Assembly: GCA_016191345.1 (NCBI GenBank)
Contig: JACPOU010000003.1
Location: forward strand, 21,898-85,897
Source of the DNA: Chloroflexota bacterium
GTDB taxonomy: Bacteria > Chloroflexota > Limnocylindria > Limnocylindrales > CSP1-4
Length of the DNA: 64,000 bases
Reading direction: 5' to 3'
The notes below the pieces were generated by a model. The model did not search any database, was not told the DNA's origin, and worked only from the letters and a program-made list of their open reading frames with translations. Shown piece after piece: positions 50,094-59,224 of this stretch (positions are counted from its first letter, which is position 1; every line of letters begins with the position of its first letter). Position numbers and translations under genes: made by a program.

Positions 50094-51685
50094 GCTTTCC
50101 GCGGGGCGGCGGCAGCCGCTCGATCGGCCTCAGTACGGGCACGGGCGGCGGCGGGCGCGGCAGCGGCCGGCGCGGCTACCCTCGGGGCGAACCCGTCCCG
50201 CGCGATCGGCGCGGCCACACGATCCGCCGGATCCTGGCCTTCTTCCGGCCCTATCGGCTCCAGGTCGGCGTCGTCCTCGTGGCAATCCTCCTCACGAGCG
50301 GCCTCGGGATCATCAACCCGATTCTCCTCAAGCTCCTCATCGACGACGCGCTCCCGAGCCTCGACTTCGGGAAGCTGAACTTCTACGTCCTCCTCATGAT
50401 CGCCGTGCCGATCGTGTCCGGCCTCATCGGGCTCGGGCAGAGCTACCTCAACAACGTCATCGGCCAGAACGTCATGCAGGACCTCCGGGCGGCCCTGTAT
50501 GCCCACCTCCAGACGATGCCGCTCCGGTTCTTCACGGAGACGAAGACCGGCGAGATCCAGAGCCGCCTCGCGAACGACGTGGGCGGCGTCCAGGGCGTGG
50601 TCACGGACACCGCCTCGTCGGTCACCTCGAACGTCGCCATCGCCCTCAGCACCGTCGTCGCGATGCTCATCATCGACTGGCGGCTCACCGCCCTCTCGCT
50701 GGGCCTGCTGCCCTTCTTCATGCTCCTGACCTACCGGGTCGGCCGCGTCCGGCGCGAGATCTCCACGGCGACCCAGGAGTCCCTCGCCGAGCTGAGCGCA
50801 GTCACCGAGGAGACGCTCTCGGTCTCCGGAATCCTCCTCACGAAGACGTTCGGCCAGCAGGGCGCGGCCGTGAAGCGGTTCGTGGGGCTGAATCGCAAGC
50901 TGGCCCTCCTCCAGATCCGCCAGGCGCTCGTCGGACGCTGGTTCTTCATGATCGTGGGCACCGTCTTCTCGATCACGCCGGCCTTCGTCTACTGGCTCGC
51001 CGGCTGGCTCGCGATCAACGGCGCCCCGAGCGCCCCGACGGTCGGCGACATCGTGGCCTTCACGACCCTCCAGTCGAGGCTGTTCTTCCCGCTCGGCCAG
51101 CTCCTCAACGTCCAGGTCGAGATCCAGGGCGCCCTCGCGCTCTTTGACCGGATCTTCGAGTACCTCGAGATGGACCCCGAGATCACCGATGCGCCGGATG
51201 CGGTCACCCTCGATCCAGCCACGGTCCGGGGCTCGATCCGCTTCCGCGACGTGTCGTTCCGGTATCCGGCCACGACGCCGGTGATCCCGACGGCCGCGCC
51301 CGGCGAGGAGGGCGTGGTGCCGGCCGCGCCGCAGCACGGCCAGCCGTTCGGCGTTGAAGGCATCGACTTCGAGGCCGCGCCGGGCCGGCTCGTCGCCCTC
51401 GTCGGGCCGTCAGGCTCGGGGAAGACGACGACGACCTACCTGTTGCCGCGGCTCTACGACGTCGATGCCGGGGCGATCGAGATCGACGGCCACGACATCC
51501 GCGGGCTGACTCTCGCATCGCTCGGCTCGGTCATCGGTTTCGTGACCCAGGAGACGTACCTCTTCCACGCCAGCGTCCGCGAGAACCTCCTGTACGCGAA
51601 GCCCGATGCGGCCCAGGCCGAGCTGGAGGCGGCCGCACGCGCGGCCGCCATCCCTGACCGGATCTCGGAGCTGCCCGACGGCTAA
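50090..51685 (+). CDS. ABC exporter, N-terminal part; truncated by an in-frame TAA
   Basis: A half-transporter (membrane domain plus ATPase) whose frame is broken by TAA at 51683-51685. The 531 residues before the stop comprise a Gly/Arg-rich N-terminus, six helices (about 50-350), and the first half of the ATPase with GPSGSGKTTT and the Q-loop FVTQETYLF. Just after LPDG the expected codon is Tyr (the family reads GYDT) but TAA is found. The same frame continues past the stop with [18 protein letters not shown] and Walker B. Without the signature and Walker B it cannot hydrolyse ATP normally. GTG 50090 overlaps the trxB stop. This is a nonsense mutation, a sequencing error or readthrough. Confidence 0.88.
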   Translation: MSFPRGGGSRSIGLSTGTGGGGRGSGRRGYPRGEPVPRDRRGHTIRRILAFFRPYRLQVGVVLVAILLTSGLGIINPILLKLLIDDALPSLDFGKLNFYVLLMIAVPIVSGLIGLGQSYLNNVIGQNVMQDLRAALYAHLQTMPLRFFTETKTGEIQSRLANDVGGVQGVVTDTASSVTSNVAIALSTVVAMLIIDWRLTALSLGLLPFFMLLTYRVGRVRREISTATQESLAELSAVTEETLSVSGILLTKTFGQQGAAVKRFVGLNRKLALLQIRQALVGRWFFMIVGTVFSITPAFVYWLAGWLAINGAPSAPTVGDIVAFTTLQSRLFFPLGQLLNVQVEIQGALALFDRIFEYLEMDPEITDAPDAVTLDPATVRGSIRFRDVSFRYPATTPVIPTAAPGEEGVVPAAPQHGQPFGVEGIDFEAAPGRLVALVGPSGSGKTTTTYLLPRLYDVDAGAIEIDGHDIRGLTLASLGSVIGFVTQETYLFHASVRENLLYAKPDAAQAELEAAARAAAIPDRISELPDG

Positions 51686-51754
51686 GACACGATCGTCGGC
51701 GAGCGCGGCTACAAGCTCTCGGGCGGCGAGAAGCAGCGGGTCGCGATCGCCCGG

Positions 51755-52063
51755 GTGCTGCTCAAGGATCCGAGGATCCTGATCCTCGACGAGGCGACCT
51801 CGGCCCTCGACACGGTCAGCGAGCGGCTCATCCAGGCGGCCCTCGAGCGGCTGGAACGGGGCCGGACGACGATCGCCATCGCCCATCGCCTTTCGACGAT
51901 CCTGCGGGCGGACCAGATCCTCGTCTACAGGGCCGGCCGGATCGTCGAGCGCGGGACCCACGCCGAGCTGCTCGCGAGCGGTGGGCTGTACGCCCGGCTG
52001 TACCACGAGCAGTTCGAGGCGCCGCCGGAGGCGCCCGAGGATGAGGTGCCGGCCGACCCGTAA
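51755..52063 (+). pseudogene. ABC exporter, C-terminal remnant after the in-frame stop
   Basis: This 102-residue frame is the remainder of the preceding exporter ATPase, in the same reading frame. It has Walker B ([12 protein letters not shown]), the H-loop ([11 protein letters not shown]) and the usual C-terminus ([24 protein letters not shown]). The signature LSGGEKQR lies just before it, at about 51716-51740, after the TAA. GTG 51755 is an internal initiator and unlikely to be a natural start. The remnant shows no decay, so the interruption is recent or artefactual. Confidence 0.75.
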
Positions 52064-52145
52064 CTGACCAGCCGTCTGTCACTGCGTACCCGGCCCGGAT
52101 TTGGACGATACTGGGCAGCCCCGCACAGAGACACGAGGCGTCCAG

Positions 52146-55100
52146 GTGGTCCAGTCGCGCAGGACACGAGCTGCTGCTTCGACCGCGACGATCTCGCGCG
52201 GCAGGCGAACGGCGGGTGTCGCCCAGCCGGCGGGTGTCGCCCAGCCGGCGGGTGTCGCCCAGCCGGCGGGTGTCGCCCAGCGTCCGTCGCCGCCGGACCC
52301 GGCCGGACTGCTCGACCGGATCAGCGACGGCCTCGTCGTGCTCGACCTCGAGTTTCGGTACACGCTCGTCAACAAGCAGGCCGCGTCGTTGCTCGGTCGG
52401 CCGGTTGCGGAGCTCCTTGGCGGCAGCTACTACGACCTCTTCCCGGACGCCGTCGGCACGCCGTTCGAGCGGGCCTACGCGGCCGCCATGGTGGACCAGG
52501 TTCCGGCGGTCATCGAGGCTCACTACGAGCCGTGGGATCGCTGGTTCGAGAACCGGATCTACCCGCTCGGCGACGGGATCGCGATCCTGTTCACCGAGAT
52601 CACGGCACGCAAGGGGGCGGAGCGCCAGCTCGAGTTCCAGGCCGAGCTCCTCGGCAGTGTCTCCGAGGCGGTGATCGCCACGGGCCCCGACCTCGCCGTC
52701 GAGTACTGGAACGCAGGTGCCGAGAGCCTCTTCGGCTGGTCCGCGGAGGAGGTCCTGGGTCGCCCGCTGAATCAGGCCATCCCCGCGGTCACCGCTGACG
52801 ACCGGGCCGAGATTCTCGAGGCGGTTCGCCGGAACGGCTCCTGGCGCGGCATCACACCCCGGAGACGTCGCGACGGCTCGCTGTTCGATGCCGAGCTGCT
52901 CGTCAGCGCCCGCCCTCTTGCCGGCCGAGGGTTCGGAGGCCTCATCGGCGTCGCGATCGACGTCTCTGAGCGCCGCGCCGCTCAGCGGGAGGTCGAGCAC
53001 CGGGGCATGCGCCTGGCGGCGCTCCACGAGATCGAGCGCCTCGTCACCGCCGGCGGCTCGGTTGAGGACATCGCTGGGACGGCCGTGCGACTCGCCCGAG
53101 AGCTGTCGGGCGCCGATCTCGTGGGCCTGGGCCTCGCGGAGCGCACGACCGGCCTCGTGACCACCGTCGCCACGGACGGAATCTCGTCAATTCTCACGCC
53201 GGCGGACCGCCGACCATGGCCCGTGGCCTCCGAGCTGCTCCGCAGCGGGCAGATGATGGTCCTCGACGACCTCGCAACCGTCGCCGCGAGCAGCCCCTCG
53301 GCCGCCGCGATGGTCGCTGAGGGTTGGCATGCCAGCCTCACCGCGCCGATGCTCGTCGGGGGGGACTTCGTCGGCCTGCTGAGCCTGAACTGGCGGATGC
53401 CCGGTCAGGCAACGGACGAACACCAGGCCATGGTCAGCGGGCTGGCGACCACGGTCGCCGTCGGGATTCGCCAGGCGCAGCTCCGGGCAGCCGAGGCGCG
53501 CAGCCGCCATGACCTCGAGGCTCACGTCCGGCAGCTCGATCTCCTTCGCGAGATCGATGTCGCGACCCTGAACGCGAACACGGTCGAGGGCCTCGGGGCC
53601 GGTGTCCTGGCTGCCATCCGGCGGGCAGGCAGGGCCGATCGGGCCGTCCTCTCGATCTACGAATCGCCGGTGCAACCCGGCCGACCGAGCAGCCTGCGAG
53701 TCGTGGCCATGGACGTGAACGGCCCGACCGCCCTCGGCGTCGGCTTCCGTGCCCCCAGCGACCCTGACCTCGACGCGCGACTGATGGGCGGTGAGATCGT
53801 ATCGATCGGGCATCTGGCCGCAATGGCGGACGTCGATCCGACCTTCGCGGCGCTGGCGAGCGAAGGACTGGGGGCGATCCAGATCGTCCCGCTCAGAAGG
53901 GAGGGCACGCTGACCGGGACGCTGACCCTCGGATGGGAGCACCCGCGGCAATTCGAGTCAGCGGACAACATGACACTGCTCGAGATCGCGAGGGTCACCG
54001 CCCTCGCGCTCGAGAAGACCCGCCTCCACGAGCAGACCGATCGCCGGGCCCGGTCACTCGCCGCCGTCCACGCCGTTGCCGCGGACCTCCAGTCGGTCCG
54101 ACCGACGGCGGAACTTGCGGCTACGGCCATGAACGTCCTGAAGCGCCTCGTCGGCTTCGAGTACGGCGCCATCCTGCTCCTCGATGCCACGACGGGCGCC
54201 CTTCTTCCGCTCGCCGTCCACGACCATGGCGGCCCGATCGCGGCGGTGGTCGATGTCGACGCGGGGCTGGGCCTCGGGCGTGGCATCACTGGCTGGGTGG
54301 CCGCCCACGCCGAGTCACTTCGCGTCGGCGATGTGACCGCCGATCCGCGCTACGTCGCCGGCCGCCACGACATCCGCTCGGAAGTCTGCGTCCCCATCGT
54401 GGACGGAGGACGCGTGATCGGCGTGGTCAACGTCGAGGCCCGCGAGTTCGATGCATACACTGAAGACGACCAGCTCGTCCTCGAGACGGTCGCGAGCCAG
54501 CTCGGAATCGCCCTCGCCAACGCCCGCCTGCTCGATGACCTCGTCCGTCACGCCGATGAGCTCGAGGGTCGCGTCGAACAGCGGACCGCGGAGCTGACGG
54601 AGATCAATGCCGAGCTCGACGCCTTCAGCTACAGCGTCTCGCACGACCTCCGGGCACCGCTGCGGGCGATGCACGGCTTCGCCGACGCCCTGATCGAGGA
54701 CGAGGCGGATCGACTCTCGGCGACGGGCCGCGGCTACGCCGCCCGGATTCTCGGCGCCGCGGGCCGCATGGAGGTCCTCATCGACGATCTCCTCGCCTAT
54801 GGCCGCCTCTCCCGCGCCCACCTGGAGCTGACCGATGTCTCCCTCGGCGACGCCGTCGCCGACGCGCTCCGCCAGCACGAGGCGACGATCCGCTCGACCC
54901 ATGCGACGATTCGCGTCGCGAAACGGCTCGGCAGCGTTCGCGGACATCCGCAGACGCTCGTCCAGGTCATCGCCAACCTCGTCGGGAATGCCCTGAAGTA
55001 CGTGCCGACGGGGTCCGCGCCGGAGGTCTCGATCCGGGCCGAGGCCACGGCTCGCGGCCGCCGGGTGTGGGTCGAGGACAACGGCATCGGTGTCGCCCCG

Positions 55101-55295
55101 GAGCATCGCGAGCGCATCTTCCGCCCCTTCGAGCGGCTGCACGGCGTCGAGGCGTTCGCCGGGACGGGGATCGGCCTGGCGGTCGTCCGGCGGGGCCTCG
55201 AGCGGATGGGCGGGTCGTGCGGCGTCGAGTCGGAACCGGGCCATGGCAGCCGCTTCTGGATCGAGCTGGCGAGAGGCGGCGGTCGTGAGCATTGA
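52146..55295 (+). CDS. multi-sensor histidine kinase (PAS-PAS-GAF-GAF-GAF-HisKA-HATPase)
   Basis: A 1049-residue cytosolic sensor kinase. After a GVAQPA repeat (an 18-base DNA unit in four copies, 52211-52280) come two PAS domains (about 55-165 and 170-285), three GAF domains (about 305-455, 490-635 and 665-815), and the kinase core. The H-box is YSVSHDLRAPLRAMHGF (His833); the N-box is NLVGNALKYVP, the G1 box VWVEDNGIGVAP and the G2 box GTGIGLAVVRR. GTG 52146 follows GAGG by 7 bases; TTG 52101 is an alternative. It overlaps the next gene, a response regulator, which is its probable partner. No phytochrome Cys is evident; the signal is unknown. Confidence 0.88.
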   Translation: MVQSRRTRAAASTATISRGRRTAGVAQPAGVAQPAGVAQPAGVAQRPSPPDPAGLLDRISDGLVVLDLEFRYTLVNKQAASLLGRPVAELLGGSYYDLFPDAVGTPFERAYAAAMVDQVPAVIEAHYEPWDRWFENRIYPLGDGIAILFTEITARKGAERQLEFQAELLGSVSEAVIATGPDLAVEYWNAGAESLFGWSAEEVLGRPLNQAIPAVTADDRAEILEAVRRNGSWRGITPRRRRDGSLFDAELLVSARPLAGRGFGGLIGVAIDVSERRAAQREVEHRGMRLAALHEIERLVTAGGSVEDIAGTAVRLARELSGADLVGLGLAERTTGLVTTVATDGISSILTPADRRPWPVASELLRSGQMMVLDDLATVAASSPSAAAMVAEGWHASLTAPMLVGGDFVGLLSLNWRMPGQATDEHQAMVSGLATTVAVGIRQAQLRAAEARSRHDLEAHVRQLDLLREIDVATLNANTVEGLGAGVLAAIRRAGRADRAVLSIYESPVQPGRPSSLRVVAMDVNGPTALGVGFRAPSDPDLDARLMGGEIVSIGHLAAMADVDPTFAALASEGLGAIQIVPLRREGTLTGTLTLGWEHPRQFESADNMTLLEIARVTALALEKTRLHEQTDRRARSLAAVHAVAADLQSVRPTAELAATAMNVLKRLVGFEYGAILLLDATTGALLPLAVHDHGGPIAAVVDVDAGLGLGRGITGWVAAHAESLRVGDVTADPRYVAGRHDIRSEVCVPIVDGGRVIGVVNVEAREFDAYTEDDQLVLETVASQLGIALANARLLDDLVRHADELEGRVEQRTAELTEINAELDAFSYSVSHDLRAPLRAMHGFADALIEDEADRLSATGRGYAARILGAAGRMEVLIDDLLAYGRLSRAHLELTDVSLGDAVADALRQHEATIRSTHATIRVAKRLGSVRGHPQTLVQVIANLVGNALKYVPTGSAPEVSIRAEATARGRRVWVEDNGIGVAPEHRERIFRPFERLHGVEAFAGTGIGLAVVRRGLERMGGSCGVESEPGHGSRFWIELARGGGREH
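52211..52280 (+). repeat. 18-base tandem repeat inside the histidine kinase gene
   Basis: The unit GGCGGGTGTCGCCCAGCC occurs four times in a row, the last copy diverging at its final bases. It encodes GVAQPA repeats in frame, so copy-number change would lengthen or shorten the N-terminal linker without a frameshift. Confidence 0.85.
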
Positions 55296-55734
55296 GGCAT
55301 CGCCGATCCTCGTCGCGGAGGACAACCCCGACGACGCCTTCATGCTGCGCCGGGCCTTTGCCAAGGCCAACGTCGCGAACCCCCTCGTCTTCGTGATCGA
55401 CGGCGACGAGGCCATCGAGTACCTGTCCGGCACCGGCCGCTACTCGAGCCGCCTCCACCACCCGCTGCCCGCGGTCCTCCTCCTCGATCTCAAGATGCCG
55501 CGGCGGAACGGCTTCGAGGTCCTCGAATGGATCCGCGACCACCCCGGGCTGGGCCGCCTGCCGGTCGTCGTCCTGACCTCTTCACGGGAGTCGAGCGATG
55601 TCAGCCGGGCCTACGAACTCGGGGCGAACTCGTACCTCGTGAAGCCGGGTTCGCCCGACGACCTCCTGGCGACGGTCCAGGGCCTCGGGTTGTACTGGCT
55701 TGTCCTCAACGAGTCGCCGGACGTGGAGCGGTGA
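55285..55734 (+). CDS. Rcp1-like response regulator
   Basis: A 149-residue single receiver domain. The acidic pocket is VAEDNPDDAFML, the phosphate acceptor lies in LLLDLKMPRRNG, then LTSSRES and VKPGS with the conserved Lys. The LxLNxSPD C-terminus and the DxKMPRRNG loop are typical of Rcp1-type regulators that accept phosphate from phytochrome-like kinases. GTG 55285 overlaps the kinase stop by 11 bases. It has no output domain, so it may act as a shuttle or by protein contact. Confidence 0.88.
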   Translation: MSIEASPILVAEDNPDDAFMLRRAFAKANVANPLVFVIDGDEAIEYLSGTGRYSSRLHHPLPAVLLLDLKMPRRNGFEVLEWIRDHPGLGRLPVVVLTSSRESSDVSRAYELGANSYLVKPGSPDDLLATVQGLGLYWLVLNESPDVER

Positions 55735-57389
55735 CCCGGCCGCGAATCCTGATCGTCGATGACAACCCCGACGACCGGGCGCTGGAGGCACGCCTCCTGC
55801 GGCAGGCCATCCCGGAGATCGAGATCGCCGAGGTCGCCGACGCGGCGGGGTGGGCGGACGCCCTTGCCGTCGGGGCGTTCGATCTCGTGGTCACGGACTA
55901 TCACCTGGCGTGGAGTGACGGCCTCGCTGTCCTGAAGGACGTCCGCTCTCGCTGGCCGGAACGGCCCGTCGTGGTCGTGACCGGCACCGGCACCGAGGAG
56001 GTGGCCGTCGAGGCCATGAAGGCCGGCGCCGAGGACTACGTCCTGAAGGGTGGGCAGCGGATCGGCCGGCTCCCGGCGGTGGTCAGGGGCGCCCTCCTCC
56101 GCGCCTCCGGACGCGCCCTCGACCGGGCCGCCCGGCAGCTGCTCGAGCTCGAGATCGAAGAGCGCTCGAAGGTCACCGCCTCGCTCGCCCGGATCGATGC
56201 CGGCGACACGCCCGAGGAAACCGCGGCCCGCATCGGAAGGGAGGTCCGTTCGACGCTCGGGCTCGGGATCGTCGCCATCGACTGGTTCCTCGGGGACTCG
56301 ACGATCATCCTGGCGGTCGACACGGAGGCCCCGTCGCCGGTTGCGCCGGGGGACGTCCTGCCGGCCCGACGTTCGGCCCACCTGCGCGATCGGGCCGCTC
56401 GCGGCCCATGGATCGAGGAATGGACCGAAGAGGACCTCGTCGACCCATACCTCCGCGGCTGGCACGGCGCAGGGTACGTCGTCGGCGCCTATGTCCCGCT
56501 GGTCCGCCGCGGCGTCCCGGTCGGGTTGCTCGTCGGGGCCTCCGCGGGCCACTGGTCGATCGAGGAGATCGCCCGCCGGTTGCCGGAGCTCGTGGAGTAC
56601 GGCACACTCGCCGGCGCCCTGATCGAGCCAGCCATGAGCCAGCGGTCGGCGGCCTTCTCGCAAGCCGCGGACATTCGCGCAATCATCGCAGGCGGAGCCT
56701 TCTCAGCCGTCTTCCAGCCGATTGTCGGGCTCGCGAGCAACGTCGTCGGCGGGTACGAAGCCCTCACTCGGTTCGGTGACGGCGTCTCGCCGACGGTGCG
56801 CTTCGCCAGCGCTCGCGAGGCCGGGGTTGGGGTCGAGCTCGAGTTGGCGACCCTGGGAGCCGCGGTCCAGGCGGCGGGGCCGCTCGCCGGAGGCGCCTTC
56901 CTGAGCCTGAACGTGTCGGCGGAACTCGTCATGGCGGCCGCCGATCTGGCGCCGCTCCTGTCGACGATCGGTCGGCCGGTCGTTCTTGAGCTCACCGAGC
57001 ACGAAGCCGGCATCGAGAGCCCGGCGTTCATCGAGCGGGTGCAGCGCCTCGGCAACAACGTGCGCCTGGCCGTGGACGATGCGGGCGCCGGGTACGCCGG
57101 CCTGCGTCGGATCCTCGAGCTGCGCCCCGACTTCGTGAAGCTCGACATCGAGCTGGTGCGGAACATCCATCGCGATCCCGCCCGCGAGGCGCTCATCGCC
57201 GGCATGGTCCACTTCGCCCGGGAGACGGAGAGCAGCCTCATCGCCGAGGGCATCGAGCTCGAGGGAGAGCGTCGGGTGCTGCGCCGGCTCGGTGTTTCGT
57301 TCGGACAGGGGTACCTGCTCGGCCGGCCGGCGCCCGCGGCGACGTGGATGAACGGCGGGACGCCGCAGAGTCGGCGCCGGACCTCGTAG
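55731..57389 (+). CDS. REC-GAF-EAL cyclic di-GMP phosphodiesterase
   Basis: A 552-residue protein. The receiver domain (about 1-120: VDDNPDDRALEARLL, VVTDYHLAWSDG, VTGTGTEEVA, YVLKGGQ) is followed by a GAF-like domain (about 145-300) and an EAL domain (about 325-540). The catalytic residues are kept: EALTR (343-347), LSLNVS, LELTEHE, DDAGAGYAGL (the usual DDFGTG with two changes), FVKLD, AEGIE and QGYLLGRP. It should hydrolyse c-di-GMP when phosphorylated. GTG 55731 overlaps the previous stop. It completes a kinase/regulator/phosphodiesterase operon. Confidence 0.88.
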   Translation: MTRPRILIVDDNPDDRALEARLLRQAIPEIEIAEVADAAGWADALAVGAFDLVVTDYHLAWSDGLAVLKDVRSRWPERPVVVVTGTGTEEVAVEAMKAGAEDYVLKGGQRIGRLPAVVRGALLRASGRALDRAARQLLELEIEERSKVTASLARIDAGDTPEETAARIGREVRSTLGLGIVAIDWFLGDSTIILAVDTEAPSPVAPGDVLPARRSAHLRDRAARGPWIEEWTEEDLVDPYLRGWHGAGYVVGAYVPLVRRGVPVGLLVGASAGHWSIEEIARRLPELVEYGTLAGALIEPAMSQRSAAFSQAADIRAIIAGGAFSAVFQPIVGLASNVVGGYEALTRFGDGVSPTVRFASAREAGVGVELELATLGAAVQAAGPLAGGAFLSLNVSAELVMAAADLAPLLSTIGRPVVLELTEHEAGIESPAFIERVQRLGNNVRLAVDDAGAGYAGLRRILELRPDFVKLDIELVRNIHRDPAREALIAGMVHFARETESSLIAEGIELEGERRVLRRLGVSFGQGYLLGRPAPAATWMNGGTPQSRRRTS

Positions 57390-57468
57390 CACGGGATCGA
57401 GATCGTCCACCGCGGCATGAGGCTGGATGGCCCATTCCGGCGCGGTCCGTGGCGCGGCTCGCCGACCT

Positions 57469-57497
57469 GTGACGGTCACGCGCTTCCGGAGTAGGAT
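57469..57497 (+). promoter_or_regulatory. dyad GTGAC-G-GTCAC and TAGGAT before osmC-like gene
   Basis: A perfect dyad lies at 57469-57479 and a -10-like TAGGAT at 57492-57497, about 50 bases before ATG 57544. The dyad covers the -35 position and may be an operator; the regulator is unknown. Confidence 0.35.
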
Positions 57498-57543
57498 CGA
57501 GGCGGTCCCCATCCATGCTCCACCGAAGGAAGCGCTGCCTGCC

Positions 57544-58035
57544 ATGACCACGATCCGCTCCGCGACGCTCGTCCACGAGGGCAAGAACCGCTTTTCCACC
57601 ACGACCGGGACCGGGCGGACCTTCGTCTGGGGCGATGACCGGAAGGCGGGCGAGATGAGCCCGATGGAGACGGTCACCGTCGCCCTCGCCGCGTGCAGCG
57701 CCATGGACGTCATCTCGATCGCGCTCAAGAAGCGCCAGGGCATCGACCGCTACGAGATCCGCGTCCGCGGGGAGCAGCGCGAGGAGTACCCGCAGGTCCT
57801 GACCCGGGTGGACGTCACCCACGAGGTCGTCGGTCCACGCGTCGACGAGGAGGCGATCCGCCGCTGCATCGAGCTCTCGGCGACGAAGTACTGCCCGGTC
57901 AACGCAATGCTCTCGGCCGGCGCCACGGAGGTCCACCACCGATACGTGGTCCGGCGGACGGGCGCCGAGCCGTTCGAGGCCGAAGGCGAGGTCATCGTGA
58001 CCGGCCCCCATCGGCGGCCCGAGATCGTCGCCTAG
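57544..58035 (+). CDS. OsmC/Ohr family peroxiredoxin-like protein
   Basis: A 163-residue OsmC-family protein. The two redox Cys are present in the usual places: VALAACSAMDVISIALKKRQG and SATKYCPVNAMLSAG. These proteins reduce organic hydroperoxides with thiol donors. GAAGGAAG lies about 12 bases before ATG 57544. The alternative subgroup (YhfA-like) cannot be excluded. It stands alone between the signalling operon and the arg operon. Confidence 0.9.
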   Translation: MTTIRSATLVHEGKNRFSTTTGTGRTFVWGDDRKAGEMSPMETVTVALAACSAMDVISIALKKRQGIDRYEIRVRGEQREEYPQVLTRVDVTHEVVGPRVDEEAIRRCIELSATKYCPVNAMLSAGATEVHHRYVVRRTGAEPFEAEGEVIVTGPHRRPEIVA

Positions 58036-58066
58036 CGACACTGCCCAGGCCCCCGGAGTCTCCCGG

Positions 58067-58096
58067 CTGCATGACTATGCAGTTGGTGTGTATTAT
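58067..58096 (+). promoter_or_regulatory. argC promoter with candidate ARG box
   Basis: CTGCAT-GACT-ATGCAG (58067-58082) is a perfect dyad in the place expected for an ArgR box. TATTAT (58091-58096) serves as the -10, and the dyad covers the -35 zone. ATG 58106 follows the -10 by 9 bases, so the mRNA would be leaderless or nearly so. ArgR is encoded in the same operon. Confidence 0.55.
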
Positions 58097-58105
58097 CATG
58101 CGTCC

Positions 58106-59224
58106 ATGGCATCGTCGACCATCGTCCCCGCTCCCGACACGCTGGCCCCCGCGGATCCGCGCGCCCCGATCCGGGTCGGGATCGTCGGCGCCACCGGCTA
58201 CGTCGGCGGCGAGCTGCTGAGGATCCTCGCCCGCCACCCTTCCGCGACCGTCGTTGCAGCAACGGGTCGGGGACGCGACGGCGCGCCGGTGGAGACGGTC
58301 CATCCACATGTCACCGGCTCAGGGCTGACGCTCACGTCCGAGCTCGACGTCGAGGTCGATGCCGTCTTTCTGGCCCTCCCCCATGGTGTGGCCGCGACCG
58401 TCGTCCCGGGCCTGCTCGATCGGGGGATCACGGTCATCGACCAGGGGCCGGACTTCCGGCTCCGGAACGCCGCCGACTACCCCGCCTGGTACGGCTTCGA
58501 GCACCCCGCGCCCGAGCTCCTCGGCCGAGCCGTGTTCGGGCTCCCGGAACTCCACCGCGGGGAGCTCGTCCGCGCGGCAGCGTCGCGAGCGTCGGGCACG
58601 GCGGCCCTCGTCGGCTCGCCGGGCTGCTACCCGACGGCCACGCTGCTCGCGCTCGCGCCCCTCGCCCGGGCCGGGCTCATCGCCGACCTCGTCGTGGACG
58701 CGAAGAGCGGGGTGAGCGGGGCGGGCCGCGAGGCAAGGGCCGAGATGCTCTTCTCCGAGGTCAACGAGAGCGTCCGGGCGTACGGCGTCTTCAACCATCG
58801 CCACACCGCCGAGATCGAGCAGGAGCTCGGGATCCTCGCCGCGGGCACGGGCGCTGAGTCGGGCGTCGCGAGGCTCGACTTCCTGCCCCACCTCATCCCG
58901 ATGACCCGCGGCATCCTCTCGAGCGGCCACGTCCGGACGACCCGGCCCGTGGACCAGTCGGAGCTCGACGCGCTCTACGCGGATGCCTATGCAGGCGAGC
59001 CGTTCGTCGACGTCGTGGGCGCGCCGCCGGCGACGAAGCAGGTCACGGGCAGCAACCGCGCCCGCGTCTTCGTCCGCCACGATCCACGGACGGGCCGCGT
59101 CCTCGCCCTCGGGGCGATCGACAACCTCGTGAAGGGTGCCGCGGGCCAAGGCGTGCAGGCCTTCAACCTCGTGTTCGGATTGCCGGAGACGGCGGGGCTC
59201 GAAGCCCTGCCGCTGGCACCGTGA
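58106..59224 (+). CDS. argC: N-acetyl-gamma-glutamyl-phosphate reductase
   Basis: A 372-residue NADPH enzyme, the third step of arginine synthesis. The nucleotide site is VGIVGATGYVGGELLRIL; the catalytic Cys174 is in VGSPGCYPTATLLAL; GAIDNLVKGAAGQGVQAFNL near the C-terminus is diagnostic. ATG 58106 is preferred over GTG 58088, because the -10 at 58091-58096 would overlap the latter. It opens a five-gene operon in which each gene overlaps the next by four bases. Confidence 0.95.
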   Translation: MASSTIVPAPDTLAPADPRAPIRVGIVGATGYVGGELLRILARHPSATVVAATGRGRDGAPVETVHPHVTGSGLTLTSELDVEVDAVFLALPHGVAATVVPGLLDRGITVIDQGPDFRLRNAADYPAWYGFEHPAPELLGRAVFGLPELHRGELVRAAASRASGTAALVGSPGCYPTATLLALAPLARAGLIADLVVDAKSGVSGAGREARAEMLFSEVNESVRAYGVFNHRHTAEIEQELGILAAGTGAESGVARLDFLPHLIPMTRGILSSGHVRTTRPVDQSELDALYADAYAGEPFVDVVGAPPATKQVTGSNRARVFVRHDPRTGRVLALGAIDNLVKGAAGQGVQAFNLVFGLPETAGLEALPLAP

